22,809 nucleotides of DNA, taken from assembly GCA_000444245.1 (NCBI GenBank), contig ATSW01010683.1:1-22809 (forward strand), in the 5' to 3' direction. Shown here piece by piece: positions 9,035 through 18,300 of this stretch. The translations under genes were made by a program, and so were the position numbers. Within the stretch, counting starts at the first letter, position 1. Each line of letters opens with the position of its first letter. The notes below the pieces were generated by a model that worked only from the letters and a program-made list of their open reading frames with translations, was not told the DNA's origin and ran no database searches. This DNA is from Botryllus schlosseri (taxonomy: Eukaryota; Chordata; Ascidiacea; Stolidobranchia; Styelidae).

Positions 9035-9803
9035 GAGTCGTTTGTGAGTTCAGTCGTGAAGAAAGTGGTATTCCTGTCCTGATCGTATCTGTTAGCAATG
9101 TCACTGTAGAATTGTTATAAATATTCATACATTTCATGGATATTTGAAGCCATCGCATTCGGACTTTCTAATTTCCACGTGCAGTGAACATGTTTAAGGA
9201 TAACTCTGATACTTATAACTTCTGTAATACTGCGGGCCATGCTCGCTGCCCATGCAAGCTTTCACAATTTAGAATCACGCGATCCGGATGGTAGTTGGGG
9301 CTCATGATTTTAAGAGCAGACTTTCGATGGTACAATAGCAATCATTGCCTAACTATGTCCTATGCCAGTAATGCCCGATTCAATGTCTGAAATTTGAGTC
9401 GGAAGAATCTCAAATTTGTATAGTTCATTTTCACTGCCGAATACTCTACTTCACTGTGAGCGGTCGTAAGTTTTAGTACTTGTGTGCTCGATGCGAGGCA
9501 AGACATTTTATGTGTGATTCTTTCTCAACCACGTAGGAAGCGTATTTCTGCAATGCCGATATTCTGAAGAGATTTCGCCTATTGTTGTTGGTGATGGCAG
9601 TAGCCAATTACAGCTTAATGGAATAGGATACTGATTGGCCCAAACCGAATTGGGTTCTAAATGTTGATATTGCCCTATAGTTATTGTGATCAACCATATC
9701 TCTTAAAATATTTTTCATCCCCAATTTTTACGCATCTTTTCAGTACGTTCCTTACTTTTCCAGATTCTAGTTATACAGCAGACCTTATCGCTACTCTTTT
9801 ATC
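9035..9803. other. Intergenic region and 5' leader of BOLA2
   Basis: No recognisable gene. Near the 3' end two pyrimidine tracts end in AG, at 9730-9743 and 9746-9763. The second (CGTTCCTTACTTTTCCAG) is a strong 3' splice site 40 nt before the BOLA2 ATG. It could end a 5' UTR intron or receive a spliced leader. No matching donor was identified. Confidence 0.45.
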
Positions 9804-10061
9804 ATGGTCACTGGTGAGGAAATTGAGAAAAAGTTGCAAGCCGGACTGGATGCTAGTTACCTTCAGGTCGACGATATCTCCCCTAATATGTGCGGAACGA
9901 GTTTTAACGTCGTCGTCGTGTCCAAAGCTTTCGCAGGAAAATCGCGTCTCGATCAGCAAAGAATGGTGAATGAACTTTTGGCGGAGGAGATGAAGGACAT
10001 CCACGCGTTCACGCAGAAGACGTATACGCCGGAAGCTTGGGAGAAAAAGAATAAGACTTGA
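9804..10061 (+). CDS. BOLA2: BolA-like protein 2, iron-sulfur partner of monothiol glutaredoxin
   Basis: A single exon of 85 residues, against 86 in human BOLA2. It forms [2Fe-2S]-bridged complexes with the multidomain monothiol glutaredoxin GLRX3 and passes clusters to cytosolic targets such as CIAPIN1. Visible features are an N-terminal helix (GEEIEKKLQAGLDA), cluster-ligand Cys30 in PNMCGTSF, the beta strand FNVVVVSKAF (34-43), and the invariant RMVNELLAEEM followed by IHAF with ligand His67 and QKTYTPEAW. That C-terminal stretch is typical of BOLA2 rather than the mitochondrial BOLA1 or BOLA3, and there is no targeting peptide. The ATG has A at -3 and G at +4 and gives the family length. 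A pyrimidine-AG site 40 nt upstream implies splicing in the leader. Confidence 0.93.
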   Translation: MVTGEEIEKKLQAGLDASYLQVDDISPNMCGTSFNVVVVSKAFAGKSRLDQQRMVNELLAEEMKDIHAFTQKTYTPEAWEKKNKT

Positions 10062-10911
10062 CAATGTTGATGTTTTATGGCCCTTTCAAAAACGCTCAAA
10101 AGACTGGGTGGATCTATCTAATGTTGATTCAGTGTACTCGTTAAGAACTGTTTCTGTAGTGTTGATTGGAAGTTCTTGAAAAGGCAGTTCTATGCTTACG
10201 GGTGGTATCTTTTTTTTCTTTGCCTAGAGTCTTCGTGAGATGATTTCAGGGGTTCCTTGGATCACTGCTCTTTCAGTATCGAGCAGATATCGCGCTTAAA
10301 ATTGTGATTTCATATTTAAGTCATGCTTTTTACTAGTCTGCTTCAATCCTGTGGAATAGCCTACATATAATTGCTTAATTTCAATAATTTTGTACTTAGT
10401 ACCACTAACTAAAAATGTTTGAATCAATTGACTCGCACTCGTAAAATCCTTCTCTGTCAAATGTGGTGGTAATATTGGCCCGTGTTTCATCGTTTTACAC
10501 AAGAATACGTGGCGGTGGTATCGTAATCATTTGAACGTCCAATGCTCGCAGATGCTTTCTAGTTGAATTTCTAAAACTAGTCGCTAGTTCACTAATATTT
10601 GCCGTGTCAAATTTGAAAAAAATGTAACACTTGCACCTCACGTGCGCCAAGATTGTCCAATGCGCATAAACCATTCTGGGTTGGTAGTTATTAAATTTGA
10701 ATTTTTGTTCATTTAAGATCGTATAATTCATTGGAATGCAAGACAGTAAATCAATGCGATTTATTTAATTATTGTCTTTGTTACACCGGTATTAAAACCG
10801 TGATGTAGAGCAATTTTCCTTTATTTTTGTATCGTTCCTCTGAGGTCTGACGCTCTGTTACAATCAGCAGGGGAAATTATCACCGGCCGTCTCTGTACTT
10901 AGCTTCCCGGT
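10062..10911. other. Intergenic region between BOLA2 and TRMT1L
   Basis: AT-rich, with no coding pattern on either strand and no repeat recognised. An ATTAAA near 10791 is a weak polyadenylation candidate. The last 40 bp before the TRMT1L ATG are more GC-rich (CACCGGCCGTCTCTG) and may be the promoter or leader. Confidence 0.5.
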
Positions 10912-12285
10912 ATGACGTCGTGCGTTTTGAAAGAGCTGGGCACGGACTTTGAGTTCACACACAAATTTCAACAAAAACTAGGAAATCAATGGAACACGGC
11001 GAAAACGTTATCGACGCCTCGTGCGTTGTCAGTGTTTGCCTTATCTCAAGTGATCGAGGAGTATAACGGAATCGGGATGACCGCTTTATCATGTGTGGAA
11101 GCTGTTCCCGGGTTAGGTATCGCGGGTAAGCTGTGGAAACAAGAATTTCAAGATAAGATCAGTGTTGTCGTGAACACTATCGAAGAGACTCCAGAGAATG
11201 ACGTAGGCCGTAATGGTGACGCTAAATCGTGTAGCGATATCAAGTATGCCTGCGAAGAACCGAATGCGCTATTGCATTCCGGCAAGATATTCAATTTCAT
11301 CTACCTAGAAGCATATGGGAATTGTGTGAGATACCTCGAATCGGCGTGTCACGTTATCAGCCATCGTGGCGTTTTGTGTATTGTATCCACCGATCTGTCT
11401 ACACTTTACAACAAAAGTCCGGACAGAGTACCGCGGATATATCACGGGCACACTATGAAGAACGAATACATGAAAGAAACGGCCGTTCGACTTATACTGG
11501 CTAATCTGGCCCGTGCCGCAAGCCGCTGGGATCGGGGGTTTCATGTGATTTTGTGTCGCGCCGATGAAAACTGCGTGGTCATCGTGGCGAGGATATTAAA
11601 AGGCGCCACCCACGCCAATCGCTCGTTGGATTTCGTCAAAAAGGTGGCGCACTGTAGACAATGTCATTTTCGAGCCGTTCTTGACGAGACGTGGCATTTT
11701 GTGCCGAGCGCGGACAAGATAGCGTGCTTCTGTAAAGATATCGATCCCGCATCATCGGGCTATATCTTATCGCCTATCGTGTGTTTAGGTCCGATGTACA
11801 CCGGCCCGATTTTTGATCCTGGCTTTATATTCGACATGAGAGAACGCGCCATCAAAACAAGCCCGCGGCTTAAGACCGCGTCGATATTGCAAAGTATGTT
11901 GATGGAATGCTGCTGCTGTGAATCTGATGCCGATGAGGTTGCTCTCACAAAATTGCTCAGCGGTAATCTTGAAAGCGCAGCCGGCGCTGGTAAGGACTCT
12001 GACGAGCCCGCGGCCAAGAAGTTGAAAACCGATCAAAGTTTTAAAGAGTTTGCTGTAAAGTACAGCAACTTGGACTTTCCTGTGTTGTTTCTACTCGCTC
12101 AAACGCACACAAGGCGCGGCAGTAACGTGCCAAAAATCACGAATGTTATCGGAAGGCTGCGAGAATGCGGGTTTAGAGCCAGCAGAACAACCTTCGACCC
12201 CCGCGGAATACGCACTTCCGCGTCTGTCCGTGAATTTAGGCGTATAATCGACGAAATCTTGAAAGCGACGCCGAAATCGGGTTGA
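10912..12285 (+). CDS. TRMT1L: TRMT1L, Trm1-type tRNA (guanine-N2) methyltransferase-like protein
   Basis: A single exon of 457 residues; human TRMT1L is about 730 with zinc fingers at its N-terminus, which are absent here. Trm1 enzymes put N2-methyl groups on tRNA guanosines using S-adenosylmethionine. Visible: a motif-I-like stretch EAVPGLGIAGKLW (63-75); the segment that holds the catalytic DPFG in the family, here FIYLEAYGNCVRYLESA (129-145); IVSTDLSTLYNK (157-168); the Trm1 helix YMKETAVRLILANLARAASR (186-205); a zinc site Cys248-Cys251/Cys272-Cys274; GPMYTGPIFDPGF (293-305); a basic signal AAKKLKTD (367-374); and ASRTTFDPRGIRT (423-435). The zinc spacing and the tail favour TRMT1L over TRMT1. 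The DPFG to EAYG change may abolish or alter catalysis. The start is the first ATG in frame. An AATAAA lies 71 bp after the stop and XPC begins at once. Confidence 0.9.
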   Translation: MTSCVLKELGTDFEFTHKFQQKLGNQWNTAKTLSTPRALSVFALSQVIEEYNGIGMTALSCVEAVPGLGIAGKLWKQEFQDKISVVVNTIEETPENDVGRNGDAKSCSDIKYACEEPNALLHSGKIFNFIYLEAYGNCVRYLESACHVISHRGVLCIVSTDLSTLYNKSPDRVPRIYHGHTMKNEYMKETAVRLILANLARAASRWDRGFHVILCRADENCVVIVARILKGATHANRSLDFVKKVAHCRQCHFRAVLDETWHFVPSADKIACFCKDIDPASSGYILSPIVCLGPMYTGPIFDPGFIFDMRERAIKTSPRLKTASILQSMLMECCCCESDADEVALTKLLSGNLESAAGAGKDSDEPAAKKLKTDQSFKEFAVKYSNLDFPVLFLLAQTHTRRGSNVPKITNVIGRLRECGFRASRTTFDPRGIRTSASVREFRRIIDEILKATPKSG

Positions 12286-12323
12286 GTCGCTGTGCAATTT
12301 AAATGATGTCTTTTAATTGTGGC

Positions 12324-12334
12324 GATTTTTTTAG
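12324..12334 (+). promoter_or_regulatory. 3' splice-acceptor-like tract just upstream of XPC
   Basis: GATTTTTTTAG lies in the 78-bp gap between TRMT1L and XPC, leaving a 29-nt leader before the XPC ATG. Such a site in a very short intergenic gap is what spliced-leader trans-splicing of an operon would need. It could also be chance in AT-rich DNA. Confidence 0.35.
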
Positions 12335-12356
12335 AGTTGGGTGTTGTTAGATTTTG

Positions 12357-12362
12357 AATAAA
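12357..12362 (+). terminator. AATAAA polyadenylation signal for TRMT1L
   Basis: Canonical AATAAA starting 71 bp after the TRMT1L stop codon and ending one base before the XPC ATG. The downstream GT/G-rich element would have to lie inside XPC exon 1, which is rich in GAGG and GTGG. Cleavage for TRMT1L and initiation of XPC therefore share sequence. Confidence 0.6.
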
Positions 12363-12363
12363 A

Positions 12364-15300
12364 ATGAAACCGGACGCGGCTGAGAGTAGCGAGGAGGAGT
12401 GGGAGGAGGTGGAAGAGACCGGAGAGGGAGCGAACGGTGACAACGCGCCTTTGGAGTCTGTAGAAGTGAGATATATGAGATTGCTATATGCGTAGCTAGC
12501 AGAGAATGGTCAGAGACTACAGAGTTGGGATGTGGGAACAACGATTTGAGTGCTCGGATTAGGATCGAGTAGTTTAAGCGGAGCTTGGCGGTAGGGCTGG
12601 GCAAAATTGAGTAACTGAGTTGAGTGATTCGAGTATCGCTCATTATGACGTTGTAACAGTGTGAAGGATGTGGAAAGGTCAAATGTGGAGCTTTTATGAT
12701 ACCACAACGAATGTAATGCCAGTCCTACATCACACTGAAGATAATTTGGTATTTTTCCAAGTGATGTTATTTGAGTTCTTCATTCATAATTCTGGGATTT
12801 TCCACCGTCTATGCTATTTTTGCAATTACAAAACTTTCAGTTGCAATAACTTCGCATGTACGGGTTGGGATTCGTCAAATTTGTTTTGCATCGCTTTTGT
12901 AGACAGCTCAACAATTTCATGAGGCTGATAATAAAATTTGTAAAATTGATCTATGGTAAATTATGGTAAATTCGAATTGGCTCTGTGTCGGCGCATGCTA
13001 GTTGGAATTGAGCCAAATTTGGTGTGCAGCCTTTTTTTAGTCAACCTAACAATTTAATCTGCGAATCCCCGGGATCTGGAAATTTTTTTCTTTTTGAACA
13101 ACCCTAATGCGCAGCGTGATACTACATGTTCTATATGCTGCAATACGACCAATAGAGCTTTCAAAGCTTCCACAGAAGAAGATACTATCAGACCTATGAT
13201 TTTCATTGATAAACTCTTGGTAGCAAGGAGCGTATAATTTGTACTCGAAAAATATCTCTCACTACTTAATTGAAAGCATTACAATTAATACTCGATTCAG
13301 ATTTTGAGTACTCGAATCATTGTTTCCAGCTATTGTTGACAGTAAAGGGGAGCTTTTGCTTTTTCAAAGTATTATACAGGTATACGCAGTGTTTTCTGAC
13401 TTGCACTACTTCCTCAAGTGGTTATGATTTTAGACTAAATCTACTTTACAGTTTTCAGTCTTTTTTGGCGAAGCTCGGCCCAGAATAATTACTTGTCGAC
13501 TTACTTGGTAATTGGTACTTTCACTCGAGTAGAAATTAATGTCAATACTCGTACCTGAGTAACATCGATGACTGCTTTAGCAACCTCTCAGAGTATGAGT
13601 CTGTTGTTTCGAGAATCAAAACTTGCGACCAATAACAATTTTATCAACACAATATTTTCATATTTGTTCATAACCATAAAAAAGACTATATTTAACTTCA
13701 TCACGATGTCGCTACATTTCAATGAACAAACGCGTACCCGGTATTACAGGGTTGTAACCAAGTCGCAATGCTCGGAGTCACAAGTCAATCTCAGTTTTAT
13801 AGTTTTGACTCGAGTCAAGTCGAGTCATTTTCAATTCACCACCGAGTCCAAGTCACCAAACAGAGGGTCGAGTCCGAGTCATGGTATTATGACTCGAGTC
13901 GAGTCAAAGTCATTGTGTTGACTGCCCAGTTTCCAGTTAAAGGCTTGTTAAATCCACTTTTCGTAACTCTGTTTGGTGATATCGAATGGTTCGTATTTAT
14001 AATATACTAATTTTCGTCATTTTTAGAAGTTTCTGTGCGCATTTTCAAGTACCAGTACCAATAGACGAAATCCCAATATTGTGATTACTTTACTATTCCT
14101 CGAAATTACAATGAAACGTCGGTCTTGGCCGTCTGAGTCTCGAGTCATATGACTTGGTTCGAGTCATGCGCAATGACTCGAGTCCAAGTCGAGTCAATAC
14201 ACAAATTGACTCGAGTCGAGTCATTTCCGTAATTTGAGAAAATGACTCGAGTCAAGTGGAGTCATCTGAAAAACGTGACTCGAGTCGAGTCATGACTCGA
14301 GTCATTACAACCCTGGCGTATTATCATGCTGCTTGTTTTTAATACTGTGATAAAAACATGCAACATGATAATACGCGTTTGTTCATTGAAATGTAGTGAT
14401 ATCGTGATGAAGTTAAATATAGTCTTGGTTATGGTTAAGAATAAATATGAAAATATTGATTTTGGTTACTGTCAATATTTTGATTCTTATTTTGTGAAAT
14501 GTACAAACGTTAACTCTGCCATTCATCCTTATTGTGAATGCGCAAAAATGAATACCGTACTTTACTAGACTTAGGCTTGATACATTCGGAATGAAATCTG
14601 TCGGATTCTTGATTTTGCCCAGCCCTCTGGAGTAGTCAACGATACTACTCCAGTAAATGTTTCAAAATTATGCCAAAGTATAAGCAGCAGAAGACAATTC
14701 ATGCGAATGCATACAATGAAGAGTAAAATTCAAGAAATATGTCTTGGACTAACGTTTTTTCAACTAAAACTTTGCAAATTATGTGTTTCATTGGGAGTGG
14801 AGCTGGCCGCCTAATCATGTTGCTAATTGTAGTGTTATGGCTATGGTGGTGGTCTCTCAGATACAAATCTGTTCATACATTTAGTGAAATTTATGACAGA
14901 GAGCCTAGAAATGAAATTTCTTGAATAAATGTTAGTTACTTGGCTACCACGCAATAATTTAGTTCTGTGGCAGTTGCGCTAGAAAATTACCAGGGCCCCA
15001 AGCATGATGACAAAACGTCTAATTAGTAAGTAGACGCTTGAAATAGTCTATATGCAAAATAGAATTGCACGAAGCTGAACAGAACAAAGAGTGTGCTGTA
15101 AGCTTTGAACCCACCAAGAGGTAATAACAATAAAAGATCAATTAAATTATGTTGAAAATTAGTCCCACCAAAGGAAAAGATAAAATAATTAGAAAAATCA
15201 ATATTTCGGCCAATTTTGTGTACTTGGCATGATTGATGACTGTTTGCAACTTGCTGACATTCCTGCTATAATTCTTGGTATAGTAGTCTTGGGACAAAGT

Positions 15301-18300
15301 ATTGACCTGATAACTGATAATACTGAGTGACACCTAAAATTTTTGTATTTGTAAAATTCAATTTCAAGAGGCGAGTTCTTACCAAGGCAAGTTAGTTGAA
15401 TAAAATAATATCACCCCAAGTGTAGCTGGTGCATGGCCTGGCCCTTATGATATCTTAATTCTCCATTTTTTAGTAATTGAATGGTAACATTAACAATAAC
15501 TATTAGTGGATTTGCAATGGTGAATTAGAGATCCACACTTCTTGCCATCCTGGCAGATCATGATGCAATTCTGTAGCCTAAACAATGGACGCTGTGTCGC
15601 CATTGACCTATAGGCATTTGAAATCAGCTGGAACTGCCTTTCATAATTTTATCTCCTTGATAAAAATTAAAACATTCGAGTTTGATGAAGTGTACCCTGC
15701 CCGATTGTAATATTCTGTTTTTGTGTTCATATCTTTTGTGTTTGTATATGAAGCAGAGCAATGGGTGTGTATTACTTAGTTGTATCTTGTTACGCTCCAG
15801 TGCAAAGGCTTTGACTCACGCTAAGTCTTCATTGTTGCCCGTAACCCATTTGAATAGGCCAGCCATTACCAATCTATTTATAGGAGCTCCTCGGGTCAAA
15901 ATTTGAATCCTTTTCAATGCCATCCAGGTGACTTTGAAAGCGTCGGAAGTAGTGAAGAAAAAATGGAAGAAGAAAGACTGGGAGAGAGAAATGATTGAGA
16001 CGGGAATACGGCGAGCTTTGAAGAAGTTCCACAAGGATACGCAGCTTGACACGCACAAGGTCTGGGTGGCTGGCTGCTGTTAGCGCCGATATTGTTAAAG
16101 TGGTCATGTTTCAACACGAGTATTGCTCTGTGCTTGTAACTACCTCGCCCATAAAACTCAGTGGCCTGTGTCTCATTATAAACGGAAAGTACTAAATATG
16201 TTGGTGTTAAATCATACACTGGTGGAAATACAAATATAATTTACAAGTAACTAGCCTGTCTGGATGCGATCCAGCACAGTGCTGACTGGAGGTCAGTATC
16301 GAAGTACTTTTGGTGTACTCAAGTTGGTTTAGGATACATCTGCTACTCACTCGATGTCCATGTTTATTAGACTTCAACTCCAACAGTTTCTGAAACCATT
16401 TATAGAATTGCGCTTAATTATTGCCATTGGTCTTGTTATTTTAAAGCTGTTGCCTGTGATTGATAACAACATTCTGTGACGCTGCATCCCAATCTTCAAA
16501 TCACCTGTGTACATTTCGCAACTGTGATTCAGGCCTTGAAAATCATTGCTCATACTGTTAATTCAAGTAGAAATTAACGGCATCACTGCAAGTCTGCAAG
16601 TATCAATAGTTACTACCTTTCAACACCTCTAGTATCCAGTTACCTTCTTATATGACTTCAATTTTTTCCTTGAAGATGATGTCACTATATGTAAATATGT
16701 TGTTCTGATAATACTACTAGGTAATCTGTCGGCTTTTTAACTCTCTCTGTTTACAGGTTCACCTCCTATCCCTGCTTGTACTCGGCATGCAACTAAACGG
16801 GGTCTGCAACGACCAAGAATTGCAAGCCACTGTGCTATCTTTATTACCACCGCGATACCTCGGCGAAAAAGAAAATCATGTGTCTGCGATATTTTTAACG
16901 AGGTGAGCTTTCGTGAGACTCACCTTGGTATTCGCAGTCAAGGCAGCTTGTGTATTGGACCCGGAAGGCAGTCGGTAACAAAAAGAAGTGTACGAAGTGC
17001 TGAAAATTTTTGCTCAAGTAAATGTAGATGTAGTGTTTGATAAAATATGCCACATGAACGTGTGTAAGTAATTTTAAGAACAGATAGCGACAAGCCATCG
17101 CAAACTGTTAACAGTGGATTACTGGTGATAGCTTTCATACTGAACTACGCAGAATGACTACTGGTGCAACAAATGGGTGCCACATTTCTATAACGATTTT
17201 ACGTGGAATGATGCTAATCGTCTCAAAATCTACTTTAAACTTGACAATATTTGATAGGTAGAAAGTTAAGCCATGGGCTTTGAAAGCTATTGTAATAAAG
17301 GAATTAAAAGTAGTCAATGACCAATGCTAATCAGGCAAGTGGGCTAAAGCAAGAAGACAAGGCTTACTCAAGTACTCTGTAAATTTAGAGGTAACCTAGC
17401 TCATTACCTTTAAAAAAATGACTTTTACTCGACCATTTGAAGATAAATTATGTTATTTCTTCCGGTCAAACTTTCTGAAGCAGTAATTATTTTCAAAGGA
17501 TTCATGCTGAGTTTTTTGAGGAATTGTTCACATCCGCTGAAAATTGTAGCAGCCCCAGTATGAAGGTAGTCTTGCAGATGGCTCTTTAAATCCCCGCCTG
17601 TGACTGAAGATCTTCGAAAATAGCACAATTTGTAGTGTCTTTGTCATTTTGCAATTTCAAAATGAAGCACCTCTTTAGTACTTCAAACCTTTATCCCTTC
17701 ATTTTCGACATCTACTCAAGGTGCTTTGAAATGTGTTGGAATTCAATACTTTTTCTTGTTATTGAGTACCGGTAGACATTTATGGGGTTACTACTGTTTC
17801 TACTTGAGTAGCAATGCTGATTTCTTTGGCCCCCTCTGGTTATATCTTTTCACTGTGGTACATTCACTTTGTTTAATCAGGTTTCTGCAGGACTTCACAA
17901 AAGTCTTCGATTTCGAGAATGGTATCAAAAATTTAGTAAACTGCGGTCACGTCAGACAGCCCAAGATACGGAGCCTTCTTTTGAAAGTACTTGAAGAAAA
18001 AAGGATCAAATTTAGGATAGACATCGTCCTGGTACGTACCAGTTTGATATTATATTCACATAAATCCCATTTGTTCATTACAGATTGTTAGTGTTTGTAC
18101 TTTACTTTCAGACTAATTCTACGTCTATCTAAAGTTCCTGAATTAAAATAACTTCGCGGTGTTCAAATCTAGTGTAGTAATTTTTTTTATATATGTTGGA
18201 GAGAATTTGTGTTGTCAACAGTTATTTACAAAAAATCACACAAATAGATCAATATGAAATGTCATTATGTACCTATCTTGAATAGCTCCATGAACTAAGT

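Larger units (their letters stand above)
12592..14626. mobile_element. hAT-like non-autonomous element in XPC intron 1, with nested insertions
   Basis: Terminal inverted repeats AGGGCTGGGCAAAAT (12593-12607) and its exact complement (14612-14626) bound about 2 kb that encodes no transposase. The TAGGGCTGGGC type is common among hAT elements. The flanking octamers TTGGCGGT and CTGGAGTA match at only four positions, so any 8-bp target duplication is degraded. The left part (about 12610-13330) is homologous to 22150-22530. The right part is a palindrome interrupted by another element (13747-14315). The short frames in it have no family resemblance. Confidence 0.6.

Noticed and set aside
12668-12922. 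84-codon open frame in XPC intron 1
   Set aside because: It lies within the hAT-like element and its homologous copy at 22250 does not keep the frame.
15142-15333. 63-codon hydrophobic frame on the minus strand
   Set aside because: No start context or family resemblance; the stretch looks repeat-derived.
17891-17900. CTGCAG acceptor at 17890 for XPC exon 4
   Set aside because: Joined to exon 3 it shifts the frame to an early stop; the acceptor ending at 17880 joins correctly.
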